This document shows positions 34,685-43,786 of a stretch of 64,000 nt of DNA, piece after piece (within the stretch, counting starts at the first letter, position 1; every line of letters starts with the position of its first letter). The DNA is taken from NCBI RefSeq assembly GCF_015500095.1, contig NZ_CP062983.1:2914001-2978000 (forward strand). The letters are read 5' to 3'. Both the position numbers and the translations under genes were made by a program. Source of the stretch: Phototrophicus methaneseepsis (lineage in GTDB: Bacteria > Chloroflexota > Anaerolineae > Aggregatilineales > Phototrophicaceae). The notes under the pieces were generated by a model, which did no database searches, was not told the DNA's origin, and worked only from the letters and a program-made list of their open reading frames with translations.

Positions 34685-35659
34685 ATGTGGAATCGCTGGC
34701 ATTTGATCCCTTTGGTGAGCTTCATGCTCCTGATTGCATCAGCGTGTGGGCCTGCGGCTGTTCAGCCGACTTTGCGCCCGACAGTCACGCCTTTTTCAAC
34801 GCCATTGCCATGGATTAACACGCCTGTCGCGGCAGGGACCGCCAGTAATCCGCTGCGCATGGTATTGATTCCGGCTGATTTTGAAGCGGCTCAAGAGCGC
34901 GCCTCGGATTTTGAAACGCTGCTTTCTGCTTCCGGCGTTACGGTGGATCTCGAACTGGCTGAATCCCAAGCTGATGTTATCCGTCTACTGTGCGAGAATA
35001 CATCTGCTGAGGAGGCCGTTGTTGCCTGGGTTGATGGCCTTGGATATGCCTCTGCACGCGCTAATTTATGCGGTGAGGCGGCTCTAATGCTCAGCAGTGA
35101 CCAGACTGGTGATTTGCATTTTGGTGAGCAGGCCCAATTCATCGTCAATGACGAGTTTGGCACGGAATCTGTCGGCGTGCTGGAAGGGCGCACTTTGTGC
35201 CGCCTGGGCTATGAGGACGTTATAAGCTGGCTGGTGCCGCAGCTATGGTTTGCTCAGGATGCTTACGATGTTGCAATCATAGATGATATTGAAGATGTCG
35301 AAGATTATGCAGCCATCGTTACGGATGTTGCCGCAGGGCGTTGTGCGGCTGGTACAGTGCCTGCCTCTTATATTGAAACCCTGGAAGATGATGAAGCCCT
35401 GAGTGGCGTTGATCTGGCTCGCATTAGCCCCCCGATCCCCTATGGTGTCCTGGTTGTGCCGCCCGGTTTGCCCGCTGAACGGCGTGATCCACTTGTGAGT
35501 GTTCTCGTGAGCGCTGCTAGCAACAATGAACGTGCTGATTTATTGGCGGCATTCTTTGGCGAGTATTCGATTGAAGCTGTTGATGAAGAAGTGTTGACAG
35601 CGTTTAATGATTTCATCGCAGCGACAGGTTTTAACTTCTCTCAGGCAAGCCGTTCGTGA
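34685..35659 (+). CDS. Lipoprotein resembling a PhnD/type-2 solute-binding protein
   Basis: The 324-residue protein has lipobox ASAC (Cys21) and a Thr/Pro spacer. A domain about 56-320 follows with the look of a phosphonate/thiamine-type periplasmic binding fold: NPLRMVLIPADFEAAQERASDF at the start, then LCRLGYEDVISWLVPQLWF and a tail YGVLVVPPGLPAERRDPLVSVLV. No ABC permease or ATPase gene accompanies it, so it may be a sensor or structural part rather than a transporter component. Its stop overlaps the GTG start of the next gene by 4 bases, which points to translational coupling with glycosyltransferases. Confidence 0.75.
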   Translation: MWNRWHLIPLVSFMLLIASACGPAAVQPTLRPTVTPFSTPLPWINTPVAAGTASNPLRMVLIPADFEAAQERASDFETLLSASGVTVDLELAESQADVIRLLCENTSAEEAVVAWVDGLGYASARANLCGEAALMLSSDQTGDLHFGEQAQFIVNDEFGTESVGVLEGRTLCRLGYEDVISWLVPQLWFAQDAYDVAIIDDIEDVEDYAAIVTDVAAGRCAAGTVPASYIETLEDDEALSGVDLARISPPIPYGVLVVPPGLPAERRDPLVSVLVSAASNNERADLLAAFFGEYSIEAVDEEVLTAFNDFIAATGFNFSQASRS

Positions 35660-36618
35660 GTGATTTGGGCGTTATCATCGTCACCTGGAATACGCGTGAG
35701 CTAACACTCCAAACGCTGCAGAGCCTCTATGCGGACCTGGCGACAGTTGCGCTCTCTGTGCGTGTGCTCGTCGTTGATAATGCCTCTGATGATGGGTCCG
35801 TTAAGGCGGTGCAGGCCCAGTTCCCTCAAGCTGAAGTGTTGACCAGCGACGTTAACCTGGGTTTTGGCGGTGCGAATAACCTGGGGATGCGGTATTTTGG
35901 TTTTGGTAAGGCCGATGCAACGGATTTGCCAAAAGCAATCTACCTCCTCAACTCGGATACCGTCACGCAGCCTGGGGCGACTGAGGCCTTATACCAGGCG
36001 CTATTTTCCGCGCCAGATGTTGGTCTGGTAGGTGCTCATTTGACGTATGGCGATGGGAGCTTTCAGGATGGAGCTTTTTCGTTCCCTGGGTTACGCCAAA
36101 TGTGGGCCGAATTCTTCTGGATACCGGGACGCCTGCGATTAGGTCGTTTTAATGGCCGCTACCCAGAAGAAGCCTACGTCTCTGGTGAGCCATTTGACGT
36201 CGATTTTACGTTGGGCGCTACGATGATGCTGCGGCAGGACGTCATCCGGCAGACGGGCATGTTCGACAGCGAGACATTTTTCATGTATTGCGAAGAGATT
36301 GATTGGGCATGGCGCATCAAACGGGCTGGTTGGCGCGTATTATGTGTGCCTCGTGCTCATGTGGTGCATCTGGCAGGGCAAAGCACAAAGCAGGTTAAGC
36401 CGCGCAGCGTGATCAACCTCTGGGAGAGCCGTTTGAAGCTGATGGATAAATATTATCCAGCCTGGAAGCGCTGGCTAGGGCGACGGCTCGTTGCTGTTGG
36501 GATGCGTTATAAGCTGCAGCAGTTGCTCGCCCAACCAGCTAACCAAGAGAGAGACGCTATCCAGGTGGCTTACGAACACGTAATTGCCTTAGCGGAAGGT
36601 CGTTCCAGCGATGCCTGA
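35656..36618 (+). CDS. GT2 glycosyltransferase (rhamnosyltransferase-like)
   Basis: The 320-residue GT-A enzyme opens with LGVIIVTWNTRELTLQTLQS. It has VDNASDDGS, the metal-binding-type LLNSDT and later EEIDWAWRIKRAGW, the usual ED-containing acceptor motif of this subfamily. A C-terminal amphipathic region suggests membrane association. The GTG start at 35656 overlaps the previous stop (GTGA). The next gene overlaps by 8 bases, so the set is translated together. Sugar and acceptor are unknown; a cell-surface polysaccharide role is likely by family. Confidence 0.9.
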   Translation: MSDLGVIIVTWNTRELTLQTLQSLYADLATVALSVRVLVVDNASDDGSVKAVQAQFPQAEVLTSDVNLGFGGANNLGMRYFGFGKADATDLPKAIYLLNSDTVTQPGATEALYQALFSAPDVGLVGAHLTYGDGSFQDGAFSFPGLRQMWAEFFWIPGRLRLGRFNGRYPEEAYVSGEPFDVDFTLGATMMLRQDVIRQTGMFDSETFFMYCEEIDWAWRIKRAGWRVLCVPRAHVVHLAGQSTKQVKPRSVINLWESRLKLMDKYYPAWKRWLGRRLVAVGMRYKLQQLLAQPANQERDAIQVAYEHVIALAEGRSSDA

Positions 36619-37369
36619 ACTTGTCGCCATCATCCTGACCTATAACGAGGCGAGTCATATTCAGGGGTGCATTGAGTCGCTCTCGTTTGCGGATGATGTG
36701 CTGGTCTATGATTCCTTTAGCACAGATCACACGGTTGCATTGGCACAGGAAAAGGGTGCCCGCGTCCTACAACGGACTTTTGATGATTATGCGGGCCAGC
36801 GGAATGCAGCATTACAAAGTGTGGCTGATGCGGCAGAATGGGTGCTGTTTGTTGATGCGGATGAACGCGTCACGCCGGAGTTGGCTCAAGAAATACGCAT
36901 TGTGATCCAGCAGCCTGATTACGCCGCATGGCGAATCCCACGTCATAATTACCTCTTTAAACACCTGACGCTTGGTGCTGGCTGGTACCCTGATTATCAA
37001 ACGCGTTTACTCCGGGTTGGCAAAGCACACTATGACCCAACGCGTAAAGTTCACGAATTAGTGGTGCTTGATGGCCTGGAAGGTACCCTGACAGAACATC
37101 TTGTGCACTACAATTATCGGAGTATCGCGCAGTTCCATAAGAAACAACGTCAGTATGTGGCCTATGATGCTCAGATCATGTATGAGCAGGGGATACAGCC
37201 CAAACCACAGAACTATATCTTGCAGCCCCTGCGGCAGTTTCGGTGGCGATTTGTTGAGCTTCAAGGTTATAAAGATGGCTGGCATGGTTTGCGCCTAAGC
37301 GCATTTATGGCCTGGTATGAATTCATCAAATACTTGAAGTTGCGCGCATTGTGGCGGCAAAAAGCCTGA
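36611..37369 (+). CDS. GT2 glycosyltransferase (WaaE/KdtX-like)
   Basis: The 252-residue protein belongs to the small GT2 group that includes WaaE/KdtX. Marks are VAIILTYNEASHIQGCIESL, VYDSFSTDHTVALAQ, GQRNAALQ, VLFVDADERVTPEL and the later acceptor region GWYPDYQTRLLR. It overlaps the preceding glycosyltransferase by 8 bases and ends the operon. In Gram-negatives relatives act on lipopolysaccharide core. In a Chloroflexota-type envelope the target is more likely a surface glycan; this is inference. Confidence 0.9.
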   Translation: MPELVAIILTYNEASHIQGCIESLSFADDVLVYDSFSTDHTVALAQEKGARVLQRTFDDYAGQRNAALQSVADAAEWVLFVDADERVTPELAQEIRIVIQQPDYAAWRIPRHNYLFKHLTLGAGWYPDYQTRLLRVGKAHYDPTRKVHELVVLDGLEGTLTEHLVHYNYRSIAQFHKKQRQYVAYDAQIMYEQGIQPKPQNYILQPLRQFRWRFVELQGYKDGWHGLRLSAFMAWYEFIKYLKLRALWRQKA

Positions 37370-37393
37370 TCAATGATCAGAAACCATAGCACA

Positions 37394-37425
37394 ATAAAAA
37401 CGGGGCAGCCGATAGGGCCGCCCCG
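37394..37425 (-). terminator. Terminator of the hpf transcript
   Basis: On the minus strand, CGGGGC and GGC pair with GCC and GCCCCG around CTATC with one mismatch per arm, followed by TTTTTATTG. It may also slow plus-strand transcription from the GT2 operon. Confidence 0.8.
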
Positions 37426-37460
37426 ACGATTTACGGAACAGGTTGATTAGGTATTCTACT

Positions 37461-38072
37461 TTACTGTATTTCTAAAGAGATAAGGCCGTAGCCGCCTGCT
37501 TTGCGCTTATAGACCACGTTGATTTCTTCCGTATCGCCATTATAGAACATGAAAAACGTATGGCCGAGCAGTTCCATTTGTTCGATGGCTTCGTATTCGT
37601 TCATGGCAGGTGTTGCAACACGTTTACGGCGAAAAATCTGCGATTGTTCATCCGCAACCATGGTCATGACCTGTTCTTCTTCAAGAGCGAGTTCCTCTGG
37701 CATCGCCTCTGCTACTAAAAGTTCTTCTGGCGTTGCCATGTAGGCGTCACGACGCCTGTTCTCTCGCTTCCCCTTAAAGCGCCGGATGCGGCGATACATC
37801 TTATCAATGGCACCATTGAGGGCCTGCTTGATGGTATTATGATCTTCTTTCTCAAGCTTTTCTTCTGCTCTGAGGATCGCGCCGCGCTTGTGCTTCACGG
37901 TGATCTGGGCGGAAACCATATCAGGCCCACGATTGCTATTCTGATGTGCCAGTTCGACATGGACGCTACTGATGTTCGGTAAGTAGCGTTCGAGCTTATC
38001 CAGTTTTTCGAGGGCGTATTCTTCCATATTCTCTGTAACAGTCATATTGTTACCACGAATTGTCACGTCCAT
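37461..38072 (-). CDS. hpf: Ribosome hibernation promoting factor, long form
   Basis: Long HPF dimerises 70S ribosomes into 100S particles in resting cells. The 203-residue protein has the N-terminal S30AE domain (about 1-105; MDVTIRGNNMTVTENMEEYA), a linker, and the C-terminal dimerisation domain (about 145-203; EAIEQMELLGHTFFMFYNGDTEEINVVYKRKAGGYGLI). It follows comF on the same strand with a 38-base gap. The comF-hpf order is also conserved in Firmicutes. A terminator follows. Confidence 0.96.
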   Translation of the reverse strand: MDVTIRGNNMTVTENMEEYALEKLDKLERYLPNISSVHVELAHQNSNRGPDMVSAQITVKHKRGAILRAEEKLEKEDHNTIKQALNGAIDKMYRRIRRFKGKRENRRRDAYMATPEELLVAEAMPEELALEEEQVMTMVADEQSQIFRRKRVATPAMNEYEAIEQMELLGHTFFMFYNGDTEEINVVYKRKAGGYGLISLEIQ

Positions 38073-38110
38073 TAAAGCCTCCTAACGGAATAAGCGGATC
38101 TGAGTTGCAA

Positions 38111-38812
38111 TTAGAATGAAGCGACAGTCACTGTCGCTGCATACACAAGGGTAATCCCAGCTTCTTGTAGCGCTGCGGCGCAGGCCCGTAAGGTCGCGCC
38201 TGTGGTGCGGACATCGTCAATCAGTAGTGCGGATTTTACGTTTCCCGGCGAAACAGCCACAAAAGCTCCTTCGACGTTGGTGAGGCGTTCAGTGCGGTTA
38301 AGGCCAACTTGGGATGGGGTGTCTCGTTCACGTTGTAGGGCATCTACGACGGGGACATTCACGACCTTTGATAGTGCCTCACTGAGTAGTTTAGCCTGAT
38401 TATACCCTCTTTGTGCAAATCGCGTGCTGTGCAATGGCACTGGGACGATCATGTCAAACTTCCATTCTTGCGATTGCAACGCCATAGCCAGACGCTGGGC
38501 CAGTAAGGGTGCTACCTGGGGAACATCGTGGTATTTCAGGGCCTGTACTGCTTTTTGTAAGATAGCCTCGTGCACACCTGTAGCGATTGCTCCCTGGAAG
38601 GGGGGTAAGTCGGCTATAAAGGGCTCAAATTGTGCGTGAGTCAATTCGTGTGTACAGACTTCGCACCACTGAGCATCGACTCGTCCACAGTTGACGCACG
38701 TCGGCGGGAAAATCCAATCCAGCAAGGTACTGGAAAACTGCTGCCAGGCACCCTGTAGGGTATAGGCAAATGGCCCGGTTTGTAACCGGGCTATGACGGA
38801 TCGATTGGTCAT
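38111..38812 (-). CDS. comF: ComF-family phosphoribosyltransferase-like competence protein
   Basis: ComF is a cytosolic protein needed for DNA uptake in transformable bacteria. The 233-residue protein has the zinc-binding N-terminus (CVNCGRVDAQWCEVC near residues 38-52). It also has a phosphoribosyltransferase-fold domain with VPVPLHSTRFAQRGYNQA and the PRPP-loop-like ALLIDDVRTTGATL. Its start lies 12 bases after the tadC stop, so it is read from the pilus operon. With comEC at 1-3.4 kb, two core competence genes are present in the window. Confidence 0.94.
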   Translation of the reverse strand: MTNRSVIARLQTGPFAYTLQGAWQQFSSTLLDWIFPPTCVNCGRVDAQWCEVCTHELTHAQFEPFIADLPPFQGAIATGVHEAILQKAVQALKYHDVPQVAPLLAQRLAMALQSQEWKFDMIVPVPLHSTRFAQRGYNQAKLLSEALSKVVNVPVVDALQRERDTPSQVGLNRTERLTNVEGAFVAVSPGNVKSALLIDDVRTTGATLRACAAALQEAGITLVYAATVTVASF

Positions 38813-38824
38813 TGGGGAATCCAG

Positions 38825-39769
38825 TTACAGTGAGATGTTTGATTCCATGAGCTGCAACAGTGCTGGGCCAAGCAGCACGATCCAAATCGATGGGAAGATA
38901 AGCAGCACCAACGGGAACATCATTTTTACAGGGGCCTGCTGTGCTTTTTCCTGCGCACGCTGACGCCGCTTAACGCGCATCTGGTCGGATTGAACGCGTA
39001 GAATTTTCGACATACTCACGCCGAGTTGTTCAGCCTGGATGATGGCGGCGACGAAAGAGTTCACGTCTGGTACATCCAGCCGATCGGCCATATCTTTAAG
39101 GGCCACTTTACGCTGTTTACCTAGCTGGATCTCGCGCAAGACGCGACCAAATGCTAAGGAGAGTTCGTTATCCCACTTTTCGTAGACTTTACCCATTGCC
39201 TGATCAAGGCCAAGACCTGCTTCAACGCAGATAACGAGGAGATCCAGAGCATCGGGCAGCGCCTTCTGAATAGAATCTTGGCGACGGCGGGTCCGGCTTC
39301 TTAAGAGCAATACAGGCAGATAGTAGCCAAATGCAGCACCACCAAGTGTCCAGGCCAAGCCTTGCAGCAATTCTGACTTCATAACCTGGAAGCCAAGAAT
39401 CAAGCCGATAATACCCAGGATCACCGTGAACATGATACGTTGTAGGAAAAATTGCGTGGGGTCCGTGGTCTGGCCAGCACGTTCGAGCTGGAGACGCATA
39501 CCTTCTAGCTGGCTTTGGGGGGTAATGCGCGACAGCGTATTGGCTAACCTGCCAAATACCGGGACGATAACACGATCCTTAAAGCCAACAGAAAGCTCGA
39601 CCTCTTCAAGTGAATCGACTTCGATATCATTGATGCCGTAGTGCTCCAGGCGTTCCTGCAGGGGATCACGCCCACTATCGTCGCGTAGACCAATATAGAG
39701 CATAAAACCAACAATGATTAAGACGGCCATGCCAATGATAAATGGCAAATAAGCTTGGAGGGCTTCCAT
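38825..39769 (-). CDS. tadC: Tad pilus inner-membrane platform protein TadC
   Basis: The 314-residue protein contains a T2SSF domain (about 155-290; DALDLLVICVEAGLGLDQAMGKVYEKWDNELS and later EQLGVSMSKILRVQSDQMRVKRR) and membrane helices at both ends and mid-protein. It pairs with TadB to form the platform through which Flp pilins are assembled by the TadA ATPase. It lies after tadB with a 111-base gap that holds a hairpin and an extended -10 promoter, so it can be transcribed on its own with comF and hpf. Confidence 0.93.
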   Translation of the reverse strand: MEALQAYLPFIIGMAVLIIVGFMLYIGLRDDSGRDPLQERLEHYGINDIEVDSLEEVELSVGFKDRVIVPVFGRLANTLSRITPQSQLEGMRLQLERAGQTTDPTQFFLQRIMFTVILGIIGLILGFQVMKSELLQGLAWTLGGAAFGYYLPVLLLRSRTRRRQDSIQKALPDALDLLVICVEAGLGLDQAMGKVYEKWDNELSLAFGRVLREIQLGKQRKVALKDMADRLDVPDVNSFVAAIIQAEQLGVSMSKILRVQSDQMRVKRRQRAQEKAQQAPVKMMFPLVLLIFPSIWIVLLGPALLQLMESNISL

Positions 39770-39812
39770 CGTTTCACTCTCCGGTTACGCTAATAACGAC
39801 AATGTTTTCTTT

Positions 39813-39821
39813 ATTATAGCA
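39813..39821 (-). promoter_or_regulatory. Extended -10 promoter before tadC
   Basis: On the minus strand TGC-TATAAT forms a full extended -10. A GGTTAG-TCTTTG-CTAACC stem-loop (39862-39879) lies just after the tadB stop, upstream of it. Together they suggest an internal promoter for tadC-comF-hpf. Confidence 0.5.
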
Positions 39822-39880
39822 CGCAACTGAAACACAACAGCACGCTGTGATGTGGTTTTGTGGTTAGTCTTTGCTAACCG

Positions 39881-40870
39881 TTAAATCTCAATATCGACGA
39901 TCTTCTGGATCGCGGCGGCACCCATGCCGATAAGCGCCAGACCAAGGCCAATCATCGGCCAACCACATTCGCGATTTTCGAACATACGGTTCATATACTG
40001 TTCATTTATTGCCATCAGCAAGAGGGCAACACCGATAGGCAGCATGCTAATCGCGTAGCCGGTGATGCGTCCCTGTGATGTTAGAACGCGGATTTCACCT
40101 TTTAGCTTGATACGCTCGCGAATGGTTCCGGCAATCACTTCCAGGATTTCTGCCAAGTTACCACCAACTTCACGCTGAATATTGACTGCTGTGATAACGA
40201 GATCAAGGTCGGGACTATCAAGCCGTTGCAGCATATGATCAAGTGCATCTGGCATGCTAATGCCAATCTGAACTTCTTGAACGACGCGCTGGAACTCCGT
40301 TTGGGTGGGTTCTGGTGCATCTTGTGCGATAGCTTCCATCGCCTGCAAGACGCTGTAGCCAGAACGAATCGCATTCACCCACAGGCCCAGCGTATCGGGC
40401 AATTGATTTTCAAAGGTGATAAGTCGTTTATTGACGGCGCGCCCCACATAGATCACTGGCAAGAAGAACCCAATCGCCGCACCAATCAAGGCGATACTGA
40501 TGCTGCTCCAGCCAAGAAAGCCAATCGCGAAACCAGCAGCGACACTGGCGACACGGGCAACTGCGTATTCTGCGACAGTCAGCTTGATATCAGCACGAGC
40601 GAGCTTTTGCCGGGCATTTTTGCCGAATCGTCGCTCGACTAAATAGTTATTGATCGGTTCGAGAAGTTTTCGGCCTTCATCAAGGGCCGAAGAATCTTCA
40701 TCACTTTCACCCGGTGCAAAATCAGGAAACTCATCGAGATCATTCTCAATTTGTCCCAGGCGCGCTTCTACAAGGTCTTCTCGGCGGCTGGTGACGGCCC
40801 CAAATATGATGATACCGATGGCAATTGCACCCGCAACACCAAGTATCAGTATTTGCTCAGGTCCTAACAT
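39881..40870 (-). CDS. tadB: Tad pilus inner-membrane platform protein TadB
   Basis: The 329-residue protein has an N-terminal membrane helix, a cytosolic stretch, two more helices, and the T2SSF domain (about 165-290; LPDTLGLWVNAIRSGYSVLQAMEAIAQDAPEPTQTEF and VGGNLAEILEVIAGTIRERIKLKGEIRVLTSQG). The C-terminal helix contains AISMLPIGVALLLMAIN. It is TadB by gene order (tadA-tadB-tadC) and length. It begins about 106 bases after the tadA stop on the same strand. Confidence 0.93.
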   Translation of the reverse strand: MLGPEQILILGVAGAIAIGIIIFGAVTSRREDLVEARLGQIENDLDEFPDFAPGESDEDSSALDEGRKLLEPINNYLVERRFGKNARQKLARADIKLTVAEYAVARVASVAAGFAIGFLGWSSISIALIGAAIGFFLPVIYVGRAVNKRLITFENQLPDTLGLWVNAIRSGYSVLQAMEAIAQDAPEPTQTEFQRVVQEVQIGISMPDALDHMLQRLDSPDLDLVITAVNIQREVGGNLAEILEVIAGTIRERIKLKGEIRVLTSQGRITGYAISMLPIGVALLLMAINEQYMNRMFENRECGWPMIGLGLALIGMGAAAIQKIVDIEI

Positions 40871-40976
40871 GGACGTGTGCCTCTCAGCTTGTGATCAATC
40901 ATCCGATAATTGAGCAGGTAACAAAAGCCAATGTCTGATCACGTTAATAGGACGTTGGATGACCTGTTCACTTGGC

Positions 40977-42353
40977 TTAGCGTCTACCAACACCGAAAAC
41001 AGTCGGTGGCAGTGTGATACCAGCGTCTTCGATCTGGTCGATGAACTTTGGACGGATACCCGTTGGGCGGATGCGCCCGACGATGCGGCCATCTTCATAA
41101 CCTGTCTGTTCGAACTCAAAGATGCTCGACATGGTGATCATTTCACCTTCCATACCTTGCACTTCAGAGATTTCTACAATCTTACGTGAACCATCACGTA
41201 AACGTGATTGCTGGACAATACAATCGACAGCACTGGCGATTTGTTCGCGGATAGCGCGTGTCGGCAAGTCCATACCAGCCATCAGCACCATGACTTCCAG
41301 ACGAGCCACACTGTCGCGTGGTGTGTTCGCATGGAGGGTAGTCAGGGAGCCATCGTGACCTGTATTCATGGCCTGGAGCATGTCCAGCGCTTCACCACTA
41401 CGACATTCCCCGACGACGATGCGTTCAGGGCGCATACGCAGGGCGTTAACCACCAGATCACGGATTGTAACCGCGCCTGCGCCTTCAATGTTGGCTGGGC
41501 GGCTTTCCAACGGTACGACATGTTCCTGTTGGAGTTGCAGCTCGGCGGCGTTTTCGATGGTTACAATGCGCTCGTCATTCGGGATGAAGCTTGAAAGCAC
41601 ATTGAGTAAGGTCGTTTTACCAGAACCTGTACCACCAGATACGAGCATATTAAGGCTGGCGACCACACACGCTCTTAAGAATTGAGCAATTTCTGTGGTC
41701 ATGGAGCCAAAACCAATCAAGTCCTGGACGGTGAAAGGCGTTTTGGAGAATTTACGAATTGTGATCGTTGGGCCGCACAAGGCAACAGGGCGGATAACCA
41801 CATTCACACGAGAGCCATCTGGGAGGCGGGCATCGACCAACGGCTGGCTTTCATCAACACGGCGGCCAAGTGGCGCCACGATGCGGTCAATCACACGCAG
41901 AACGTGGTCTTCGTTATCAAAACTGACGCCAGCTAAAGTGATACGGCCTTTACGTTCTACAAAGACGTTTTTAGGGCCATTGACCATAATTTCAGTAATC
42001 GTATCGTCACCCAGCAGTGATTCCAAAGGGCCGAAGCCGAGAATATCCGCGACGATGGTTTTGAATAAGCGCTCACGCTCCGATTTTGCGATGACGATAT
42101 TCTCTTCTGCCAGGATATTGTTGAATAGCTCCTGGATTTGGCGGCGAATATCATCTTTACGGGTAATATCCAGCGATGGGTCAAGCTCTGAGAGGAGCTT
42201 GTTCTGGATGCGTGTTTTAAGGTCTGCGTAACCATCGGTTGCATTAGGAGCTGGCTTACGATTGGGTGGTGGTGTGCGCTGTGGTGAAGCCTGGGGCTGC
42301 TCGCCACCCTTATTTGTATTACCACCTTTTTCGATGCGTCGTAATAATGACAT
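40977..42353 (-). CDS. tadA: Tad pilus secretion ATPase TadA/CpaF
   Basis: CpaF powers assembly and retraction of Flp/Tad pili. The 458-residue protein has an N-terminal Pro-rich region, then [20 protein letters not shown]. The GSPII-E domain shows [51 protein letters not shown], Walker [17 protein letters not shown], an Asp box, and the [20 protein letters not shown] Walker B region. All catalytic residues look intact, in contrast to CpaE beside it. It lies 85 bases downstream of cpaE. Confidence 0.96.
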   Translation of the reverse strand: MSLLRRIEKGGNTNKGGEQPQASPQRTPPPNRKPAPNATDGYADLKTRIQNKLLSELDPSLDITRKDDIRRQIQELFNNILAEENIVIAKSERERLFKTIVADILGFGPLESLLGDDTITEIMVNGPKNVFVERKGRITLAGVSFDNEDHVLRVIDRIVAPLGRRVDESQPLVDARLPDGSRVNVVIRPVALCGPTITIRKFSKTPFTVQDLIGFGSMTTEIAQFLRACVVASLNMLVSGGTGSGKTTLLNVLSSFIPNDERIVTIENAAELQLQQEHVVPLESRPANIEGAGAVTIRDLVVNALRMRPERIVVGECRSGEALDMLQAMNTGHDGSLTTLHANTPRDSVARLEVMVLMAGMDLPTRAIREQIASAVDCIVQQSRLRDGSRKIVEISEVQGMEGEMITMSSIFEFEQTGYEDGRIVGRIRPTGIRPKFIDQIEDAGITLPPTVFGVGRR

Positions 42354-42438
42354 TCGGTTACTCCGTAACTACTGCGGGCGCGTCTGATTGTGATTGGTTT
42401 GTCTCATAGCAGCTAGGTTTTTGATGAATAGCGACAGA

Positions 42439-43767
42439 TTAGCGATTACCGAAAGAGAATAAACCTCGTTTTTCTTTTGGCTTCTCGGTCTCTGCTTCTT
42501 CCACCAATGAACCCATCATATCGCTATATATTGTATCCGCCAATTCTAACAGACGCTTTACAATCGGCTTATTTGGATCTCGCATGGCGATGACAGGCAC
42601 GCCTTTGTTGATCGCATTTAGGATAAAGTACTCTTCTGATAGTGGGATTGATCCCACGACAGGCATCTTGAGGTAATTCGAGATACGTTCGGGCGTCGGA
42701 TGGGCGCGCTGATTGCGTGAGGGATTCTCTATCGCCTTATTGACGACCAAGGCCACTTTATCGTTGCTGACATCGCTCTTTGTGAGCAAATCTAGCACGA
42801 GCTTGACGTTTTTGATTGCTGGTAACGTCGGTGTGACAACAAGGACAATCTTGGTTGCGATCTCTAGCAGAGAGGCGACAACGGCGTCAATGTTGCAGCT
42901 CGTATCGACGACCACAAAATCGTAATAGTAACGAATTTGCTCGATGATAGAGGTTACCGCGTCCGGGTTAAGTTCCCGTATATCGGCGCCAACGTTCGGC
43001 AGGGAAGGGCTGAGCAAGACGCGGATACCGCTGTTATGCGTCGCCACAATACTGTCGAAGTATTCTGCATCGAGGTCGTCTGTCTTATCAGCGAGTTCAG
43101 AAATTGTTGATTGAGAACGTAAATCCAGGAATGTACCAACATCACCAAATTCCAGATCTGCATCGACCAGGAGCGTCTTGACGTCTTCCTTCATAAGGCC
43201 AGAAGCCAGATTCGTCGCTATCGTTGTGCAGCCTGTACCGCCGGATGGGCTGTAGACAACCACAATATGGCCTGCACGCGTCCCATCATCCGGGCGATTT
43301 TCTTCAGTCGGGTCCATCAGCAGTGCCGATGGATCATTCATCCGGCGGAAGCGCTCGCGGATTGGACTGTACTGCTCATAGACGTTACGAATGGTGCTGT
43401 AAAGCTGGTCTGTGCTGGGGGGCTTACTCAGGAAGAAGCGGGCCCCGGCCAGCATCGCTCGTTGCATATAGTCAGGGTCATCCTGAACAGACATCATGAT
43501 GACCCCAACGAATGGTAGCGCTTTCGTGATACGGCTGGCAGCCTCTAGACCATCCATATCCGGCATGTTGATGTCCATGATCACGATGTCTGGCTGGTGT
43601 TCCTGCGCCAGCGCGACGCCTTCGCGTCCGTTGCTGGCTGTTCCAACGACCCGGAAGTCCTGTTCAAAGGAGAGCAGGCGCTGAATACCATCGCGTGCAT
43701 CCTGGATATCATCGACTAACAGAATGTCGATAGTATCGTTGCCATCATCGTGGGCTTGACGTTTCAT
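42439..43767 (-). CDS. cpaE: CpaE/TadZ-like protein: receiver domain fused to atypical MinD/ParA ATPase
   Basis: CpaE/TadZ places the Tad machine in the cell. The 442-residue protein has a receiver domain (about 13-135) and a MinD/ParA-like domain (about 165-410). The receiver keeps the acid pair (VDD, residues 18-20), phospho-acceptor Asp65 (IVIMDINMP), a Ser after beta4 (MMS) and the Lys in LSKPP. The P-loop reads SPSGGTGCTT where ParA has KGGxGKT, so both signature lysines are absent, as is known for TadZ proteins. A C-terminal tail follows (KPKEKRGLFSFGNR). It sits between cpaB and tadA in the pilus operon. Confidence 0.92.
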   Translation of the reverse strand: MKRQAHDDGNDTIDILLVDDIQDARDGIQRLLSFEQDFRVVGTASNGREGVALAQEHQPDIVIMDINMPDMDGLEAASRITKALPFVGVIMMSVQDDPDYMQRAMLAGARFFLSKPPSTDQLYSTIRNVYEQYSPIRERFRRMNDPSALLMDPTEENRPDDGTRAGHIVVVYSPSGGTGCTTIATNLASGLMKEDVKTLLVDADLEFGDVGTFLDLRSQSTISELADKTDDLDAEYFDSIVATHNSGIRVLLSPSLPNVGADIRELNPDAVTSIIEQIRYYYDFVVVDTSCNIDAVVASLLEIATKIVLVVTPTLPAIKNVKLVLDLLTKSDVSNDKVALVVNKAIENPSRNQRAHPTPERISNYLKMPVVGSIPLSEEYFILNAINKGVPVIAMRDPNKPIVKRLLELADTIYSDMMGSLVEEAETEKPKEKRGLFSFGNR

Positions 43768-43786
43768 TAGATCACCTAGACTTTAA

